This document shows, piece by piece, positions 58,742 through 64,000 of a DNA stretch of 64,000 nt. Below the pieces are notes generated by a model. It searched no databases and had not been told where the DNA came from. It worked only from the letters and a program-made list of their open reading frames with translations. The stretch comes from Nitrospirota bacterium. GTDB taxonomy: Bacteria > Nitrospirota > Thermodesulfovibrionia > Thermodesulfovibrionales > SM23-35. The stretch is taken from contig JACUUX010000001.1 of NCBI GenBank assembly GCA_014859105.1, positions 107,315 through 171,314 of the forward strand. The letters run 5' to 3'. Positions within the stretch are counted from its first letter, which is position 1; each line of letters begins with the position of its first letter. Position numbers and translations under genes: made by a program.

Positions 58742-58978
58742 ATGGAGACAATTGAACGGCGCATTCTTTTGATTCGAGGACAAAAGGTTATGCTTGATCG
58801 AGACTTAGCCCAATTATATGGTGTAGAAACACGGGTCTTAAATCAGGCAATACGCAGGAATATTGACCGGTTTCCCGCTGATTTCATGTTCACTTTGACC
58901 CGCGACGAGATCATGAGGATATCACAAATTGTGATATCCTCCGACCAGAACCAAAACGCAAGCGAATCGGCTTTCTAA
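58742..58978 (+). pseudogene. ORF6N-domain protein, C-terminally truncated
   Basis: METIERRILLIRGQKVMLDRDLAQLYGVETRVLNQAIRRNIDRFPADFMFTLTRDEI then premature end. Confidence 0.75.
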
Positions 58979-59128
58979 GGGAGAAAGAAAAATAGATTAA
59001 TATGATAAGATTAAAGATTCCAGATTGCCAAAGCTTGAAAGGGTGAGAAAGGATTGATGATACAAAGTTGACAACCACTTGATAAATGTCAATTATACTG
59101 CTACAATGTTGACATCTTAGAAAGCCAA

Positions 59129-60256
59129 ATGATAACGATAGGGAGATATATTAAGCAAAAAGGTAATTATAAGGCTTTTATCCCCGAAAAGTTCCCGCCC
59201 AAAGGTTTGGTTTTTCATGAGCCAAAGATAATAAAACTTCTTTCAGACGCAAATTTATTATTAGGCAAATTAGATGGTATAGCAAAACTTTTACCTGATA
59301 TTGATTTTTTTATATTTATGTATATTAAAAAAGAGTCTACATATTCAAGCCAAATAGAAGGTACAAAGGCAAGGCTTACCGATGCTTTACAAGCAGAAGT
59401 TGAAAAGACACCCGGATTACCAGATGATGTTGATGATATTTTGCACTATATTAATGCGATGAATGACGGACTAAGACGATTGGAAAAACTTCCTTTGTCT
59501 CTGCGCCTAATCAAGGAAGCGCATCAAGTTTTACTCACGAAAGCAAGGGCTTCTTCTTTTCCATATCCCGGCGAGTTTAGAAAGGTCCAAAACTGGATTA
59601 TGGGAACAAATCCTGCTGATGCGCATTTTGTTCCTCCGCCACCTGAATATGTAATGCATGCGATGAGCGATCTGGAAAAGTTTTTCTACTCCTATGAAGA
59701 CATCCCAATTTTGATTAAGATTGCATTAATTCATAGCCAATTTGAAACAATTCATCCTTTTGTAGATGGTAATGGCAGGACAGGGAGATTGCTTATTACT
59801 TTCTATCTTTGTCAACAAAAAGTATTAGAAAGACCCGTGCTATATCTTTCAGAGCATTTCAAAAAACACCAAGAGCTTTATTTTTCGATGCTGGATGAAT
59901 ACAGAAAGGGGAATATTTCATCATGGCTTAAGTTTTTCTTAAAGGGTGTTGTAACTGTTGCTAAAGAGGCGATTGAAACCTCAGATAGAATTATTGATTT
60001 GCGAGAGAAGGATATGCAAAAAGTATCATCTTTAGGAAGGGCAAGCAAAAACGCAATTTTATTATTGAAAAACCTCTACAAACTACCCATAATAAATGTC
60101 AGAAAGATTCAGGAAGTCACTAACCTTTCACGCGAAGCTTCAAATAGATTAGTAAAAAGATTTATCAGACTTGGTCTTTTGCACCCTAAAGAGAAAGGGA
60201 AAAAATACGGCAGGATATTTGTTTATAAAGAATATCTCGATCTATTCGAAAAATGA
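59129..60256 (+). CDS. Fic/DOC family protein
   Basis: SSQIEGTKA inhibitory helix-like; IHPFVDGNGRTGRLLI Fic motif; C-terminal HTH. Confidence 0.96.
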   Translation: MITIGRYIKQKGNYKAFIPEKFPPKGLVFHEPKIIKLLSDANLLLGKLDGIAKLLPDIDFFIFMYIKKESTYSSQIEGTKARLTDALQAEVEKTPGLPDDVDDILHYINAMNDGLRRLEKLPLSLRLIKEAHQVLLTKARASSFPYPGEFRKVQNWIMGTNPADAHFVPPPPEYVMHAMSDLEKFFYSYEDIPILIKIALIHSQFETIHPFVDGNGRTGRLLITFYLCQQKVLERPVLYLSEHFKKHQELYFSMLDEYRKGNISSWLKFFLKGVVTVAKEAIETSDRIIDLREKDMQKVSSLGRASKNAILLLKNLYKLPIINVRKIQEVTNLSREASNRLVKRFIRLGLLHPKEKGKKYGRIFVYKEYLDLFEK

Positions 60257-60282
60257 AGAAAACTCTTAAATAAGTCATATGG

Positions 60283-60455
60283 CTGTTATGTTATTAATCC
60301 TCAAAGATCTTAAAAAACATTTAAGATCTTTTATTCTGTCATTGCCCGACCCCGATCGGGCAATCCAGTGAAAGGTTCTGGATTAGGAGCCTGTCCCGTA
60401 CTTGATAAGGGAGTCAAGCCGGATAATGACAACCATTGGAACAGAGTTCGCTATG
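60283..60455 (+). repeat. dispersed repeat copy ending at the Mod methyltransferase start codon
   Basis: ttattaatcctcaaagatcttaaaa...gataatgacaaccattggaacagagttcgctatga. Confidence 0.8.
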
Positions 60456-63400
60456 AATAAGATCAACAATCCTACAGAATTACTAAAAGAACTTTTGAAG
60501 ACACTCTTTCAGTTTGAGTCCACAGAGCTTGATTTTGGTATCTATCGGATAATGAATTACAAGCGGAAAGAGATAGAGGATTTTGTTGACAAAGATCTCA
60601 TCCAGGTAATTGAAAAGGAATTTGAAAGATACAGGACTCAAAGCAGCAAAGAATTATTAGAAAAGATTGAGGAAAAGAAAAAAGAGATTGAAAGGCTTGA
60701 AAAAGAACTCGGTGAGAAAATTCTGAAAAATGGTGAAATAGAAGAAAAATTTAAGGATAAACCTTTTGCAAAAGAGTATTTAGAGCTTAAAAGGCAGCTC
60801 AATGAGACAGAAATAACTGACAGCACACAGACTCAGGTCTTCAATGACCTCTATAATTTTTTCTTACGATACTATGAAGACGGAGATTTCATTTCCAAAA
60901 GGCGAATTTCTTCAAAACATCACAGGTATGCAATCCCTTATGACGGAGAAGAGGTTAAACTCTACTGGGCTAACTTTGATCAGTATTACGTCAAAACTGG
61001 AGAGGTTTTTAAGGATTATGAGTTTACCCACAAAGGATGGAGGACTATCTTCAAGACCATTTTTGCCAATGTAGAGACAGGAAATGTCAAGGGCGAAAGA
61101 AGATATTTTGTTTTAGCTGAAGATAAACCTTTAAAAGTTGACAGCACATCAAAGATCTGTCTCATTCAATTCGAATACAAGCCATTAACAGATGCTGTTT
61201 TGAAACAATATAAGATAAAAACAAAATCGGGCGAGGAGAAAAAGACAGGCATATCCCAGGATGATATTAACGTTCTTTTAAGAGATAAAATTCTACAGAA
61301 TATTAAAGAACTTGAGCTTAAGGCTATCCTTACAGAAGAGCAGAATGAGAAGACCATTCTTGAGAAGCATATTTACAAATACACCCGCAAAATAACCAGT
61401 GATTTCTTTATTCATAAAAACCTTAAGGGCTTTCTTGAAAGAGAACTTGATTATTTCATCAAGTCAGAAGTCATTGACCTGAACAATCTGGAGCCGAGGC
61501 ATATAACCAGGGCAAAGGTTGTTGAAGGCATTGGGAAATGGATTATAGAATTCCTTGCTCAAATAGAGGATTTCCAGAAGATGCTCTGGGAGAAAAAGAA
61601 ATTTGTACTCAAAACTGATTATGTCATAACGATAGACAGACTGCCTGAAGAGTTTCATAAGGAAATTCTGGCTAACAAAAAGCAATTGAAAGAATGGGAG
61701 GCGCTTAGTTTCGGGAAGATAAGTAAATATGATGACCTGATTGCCAGAAATGATTTAACAGGAAGAGAATTTAAGAAATTGCCTGTTGATACGAAACATT
61801 TCAGCGAAGATTTCAAAGAGAGACTTCTTGAATATCTGTCAGAACATGCCTCTGTCATTGCGAGGAATGAAACGACGAAGCAAGCACTTGTCGGACTTGA
61901 TGACCTGATAGACGGTGTTCTTATTAAAAGCGAAAACTGGCAGGCTTTGAATTTCTTGAAGAATAAATATAAAGGAAAAATTCAAAGCATTTATATAGAT
62001 CCCCCATTTAATACAGGAACGAATGAATTTTTATATAAAAATAATTATCTTGATTCTAGCTGGGTTACTACGATATATGACCGCTTAGACCTTGGCAAAA
62101 CCTTTTTAAAAGATGATGGTAGCATTTTTGTTAGAATCGATTATCACGGAAATCATTATGTAAGATTCTTAATGAATGAAGTTTTTTGTAAAGAGAATTT
62201 TGGGAATGAGATAATAGTCAATAGATTCAAAAGGCAATTAAAAGAACTCACAAAACTTAATGTTGCTACTGAAAGCTTGATTTATTATGTGAAGACTCAA
62301 AATACTCTTATCAATAATATTTTTAGGAAAAGAACATGTACATTCTGTGGCAGAGAAATTGAGGCTCAATGGAGACCTATGAGTTCGCCAGAGTTAAGAT
62401 ATCCTCCAGAGAGAACTATTCAGGGCAAAACATTGTTACCACCTAAAGGCAGACACTGGACTTTTACACAAGAGAAAATAGATTTAATGCAAAAAGAAGG
62501 CAGAATAAGAATAAATACAGATTTAAACTATATAGACCTTGAAGGAAACAAAATCAAAGGCTTACCAGAATATTTGCAAACTGAGGAAACGCCAGTTGAT
62601 TCAAATTGGACAGATTTAAAAGGTTATGCATTTGGGTCTACTTTTGCAACAGAGAATGCCGAAGAATTGATTGATCGAGTTTTGAAGGTATCTACTAACA
62701 CAAAAAATTGGGTTTTAGATTTCTTTTTAGGCTCTGGTACTACTACAGCTGTATCTCAAAAAATTGGACGAAAATGGATTGGTATTGAAATAGGAAATTA
62801 TTTTGAAAACATTCCTCTTAAAAGAATGAAAATGGTTTTGTCAGGCGATAGGTCAGGTATAAGCAAAACAGTTAACTGGAAAGGCGGAGGATTTTTCAAG
62901 TACCACTACCTTGAACAGTACGAGGACACGCTTCATAACATAGAATTCCCGCAGGAAGAAAAGGGACAAAAGGCGCTTGAGCTATTTGGAAAGACTGATG
63001 AGAGTAATGAGTATTTGATGAAGTATTTCTTGCGTTATGAGACCGAGGGAAGCCCGTCACTTCTTACCCTCAAACAATTTGAGAATCCCTTTGAATACAA
63101 ACTAAAGATAATTTCAGGTAATAAAGGGGAGGAAATCGTCAATGTTGACCTGATTGAAACCTTCAACTATCTGATTGGCTTAAAGGTCAATAAATATAAG
63201 TTCATGAAAGACAATTCAAGTAATCCCCCCTCACCCCCCTTTAGCAAAGGGAGGAAGGGGGGATTTGGTAATGGAAGGAAGTATGTTTTTATCTTTGGTG
63301 AGAAAGGGAATCGAAGAATAGCAATTGTCTGGAGATCCACAAAAGATATTAACCTTGAAAAAGACAGGGAAGTCATTGAGAATGTCATTGGTGATTACAA

Positions 63401-63491
63401 TCCTGACGAGGTTTTTATCAATGGCGACGCCTTTTATCCAAAGGGCTATATGGTCATAGAAACAGAATTCAAGGCATTGATGGGGGTTTAA
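60453..63491 (+). CDS. beta-class site-specific DNA methyltransferase (type III Mod-like)
   Basis: IYIDPPFNTGTNEF (motif IV) before FFLGSGTTTAVSQKIGRKWIGIEIG (motif I); start MNKINNPTELLKE preferred to track start. Confidence 0.9.
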   Translation: MNKINNPTELLKELLKTLFQFESTELDFGIYRIMNYKRKEIEDFVDKDLIQVIEKEFERYRTQSSKELLEKIEEKKKEIERLEKELGEKILKNGEIEEKFKDKPFAKEYLELKRQLNETEITDSTQTQVFNDLYNFFLRYYEDGDFISKRRISSKHHRYAIPYDGEEVKLYWANFDQYYVKTGEVFKDYEFTHKGWRTIFKTIFANVETGNVKGERRYFVLAEDKPLKVDSTSKICLIQFEYKPLTDAVLKQYKIKTKSGEEKKTGISQDDINVLLRDKILQNIKELELKAILTEEQNEKTILEKHIYKYTRKITSDFFIHKNLKGFLERELDYFIKSEVIDLNNLEPRHITRAKVVEGIGKWIIEFLAQIEDFQKMLWEKKKFVLKTDYVITIDRLPEEFHKEILANKKQLKEWEALSFGKISKYDDLIARNDLTGREFKKLPVDTKHFSEDFKERLLEYLSEHASVIARNETTKQALVGLDDLIDGVLIKSENWQALNFLKNKYKGKIQSIYIDPPFNTGTNEFLYKNNYLDSSWVTTIYDRLDLGKTFLKDDGSIFVRIDYHGNHYVRFLMNEVFCKENFGNEIIVNRFKRQLKELTKLNVATESLIYYVKTQNTLINNIFRKRTCTFCGREIEAQWRPMSSPELRYPPERTIQGKTLLPPKGRHWTFTQEKIDLMQKEGRIRINTDLNYIDLEGNKIKGLPEYLQTEETPVDSNWTDLKGYAFGSTFATENAEELIDRVLKVSTNTKNWVLDFFLGSGTTTAVSQKIGRKWIGIEIGNYFENIPLKRMKMVLSGDRSGISKTVNWKGGGFFKYHYLEQYEDTLHNIEFPQEEKGQKALELFGKTDESNEYLMKYFLRYETEGSPSLLTLKQFENPFEYKLKIISGNKGEEIVNVDLIETFNYLIGLKVNKYKFMKDNSSNPPSPPFSKGRKGGFGNGRKYVFIFGEKGNRRIAIVWRSTKDINLEKDREVIENVIGDYNPDEVFINGDAFYPKGYMVIETEFKALMGV
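61852..61884. repeat. repeat-derived in-frame segment (SVIARNETTKQ) in Mod gene
   Basis: tctgtcattgcgaggaatgaaacgacgaagcaa. Confidence 0.7.
63223..63266. repeat. palindromic C/G-tract repeat in frame in Mod gene
   Basis: atcccccctcacccccctttagcaaagggaggaaggggggat encodes NPPSPPFSKGRKGGF. Confidence 0.8.
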
Positions 63492-63839
63492 ATGTCAAAA
63501 AAAATGGCAGGCAAAGACCTTACGGGCAAAGAGATACTCGATATCTTGAGGGAACATCGGGATACCCTGAAGAAATATAAAGTTAAAAAAATAGGACTTT
63601 TCGGCTCATATGTAAAAGGAGATCAAAGGAAGAAAAGTGATATTGATCTTCTCGTTGAGTTTGATATGACAGCCTTTGACGAGAATTTCAGAGGACTTTT
63701 TGATAACTTCATGGATCTATCTTCTTACCTTGAAAACCTGTTCGGGAAAAAAGTGGACATCCTAACCCCTGTCAGCGTTGACTCTATCAGAATCAAGGAG
63801 GTTTCTGAGGAAATAAAACGGAGTGTTATTTATGCCTAA
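63492..63839 (+). CDS. MNT-type nucleotidyltransferase (MntA-like antitoxin)
   Basis: KIGLFGSYVKGDQRKKSDIDLLVEF GSx10DxD motif. Confidence 0.92.
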   Translation: MSKKMAGKDLTGKEILDILREHRDTLKKYKVKKIGLFGSYVKGDQRKKSDIDLLVEFDMTAFDENFRGLFDNFMDLSSYLENLFGKKVDILTPVSVDSIRIKEVSEEIKRSVIYA

Positions 63840-64000
63840 AAGAAGTAACCGGGAATTCATCAGAGATATGAAAGAAGCTATTGAGAGAATTCAGGAATAT
63901 ACCACAGGAATGGATTATGAACAGTTTTTACAAGATAAAAAGACACAGGATGCAGTTATGCGTAATATTGAAATCATTGGAGAGGCAGTAAAAAATCTTT
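63832..64000 (+). CDS. HepT-like (DUF86) protein, partial at window end
   Basis: Own translation: MPKRSNREFIRDMKEAIERIQEYTTGMDYEQFLQDKKTQDAVMRNIEIIGEAVKNL; not in ORF track. Confidence 0.85.
   Translation, partial: MPKRSNREFIRDMKEAIERIQEYTTGMDYEQFLQDKKTQDAVMRNIEIIGEAVKNL

Overview
The window looks like the origin-proximal region of a bacterial chromosome: dnaA-dnaN-gyrB lies at 50.5-55.7 kb with housekeeping genes around it (folP, topA, dprA, argG, fur-feoA-feoB, lpxK, lnt, prfB, larE). Taxonomy is not asserted; gene content and repeat style fit a Nitrospirota or deltaproteobacterial-type genome. The main find is a sedentary chromosomal integron at 1-11.76 kb. An IntI-type integrase (+ strand, ~10521-11759, with the IntI-specific insertion) faces away from a cassette array on the minus strand. 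I read six attC-like sites, at 8025-8111, 7456-7515, 3500-3590, 2788-2844, 2117-2179 and 1531-1594, plus an attI-like junction at 10350-10356. For several cassettes the R' box at the 5' end is the exact complement of the R'' box at the 3' end, as expected for real cassettes. Cassette cargo is mostly defence/toxin-like: a complete C5-MTase/putative REase/Vsr module as the first cassette, a RelE-type TA pair, an exonuclease-BRCT protein, an EACC1-like small protein, a DUF4160/DUF2442 pair, and an exonuclease fused to a coiled-coil (possibly restriction-associated) tail at the left edge. The ORF track omits this last gene because it runs off the window. An IS1182-type element sits at the edge of one attC. 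Elsewhere there is a duplicated minor-pilin/PilY1 operon (24.2-32.4 kb and 35.9-43.2 kb). It is invaded by small palindromic elements, including a MITE-like 141-bp insertion that duplicates the prepilin cleavage motif in frame. Other features are several in-frame repeat-derived peptides in essential genes, a dispersed repeat that supplies the start region of dnaA, lpxK and a Mod-type methyltransferase, and a prfB programmed frameshift. The right edge carries Fic, Mod methyltransferase and MNT/HepT genes.
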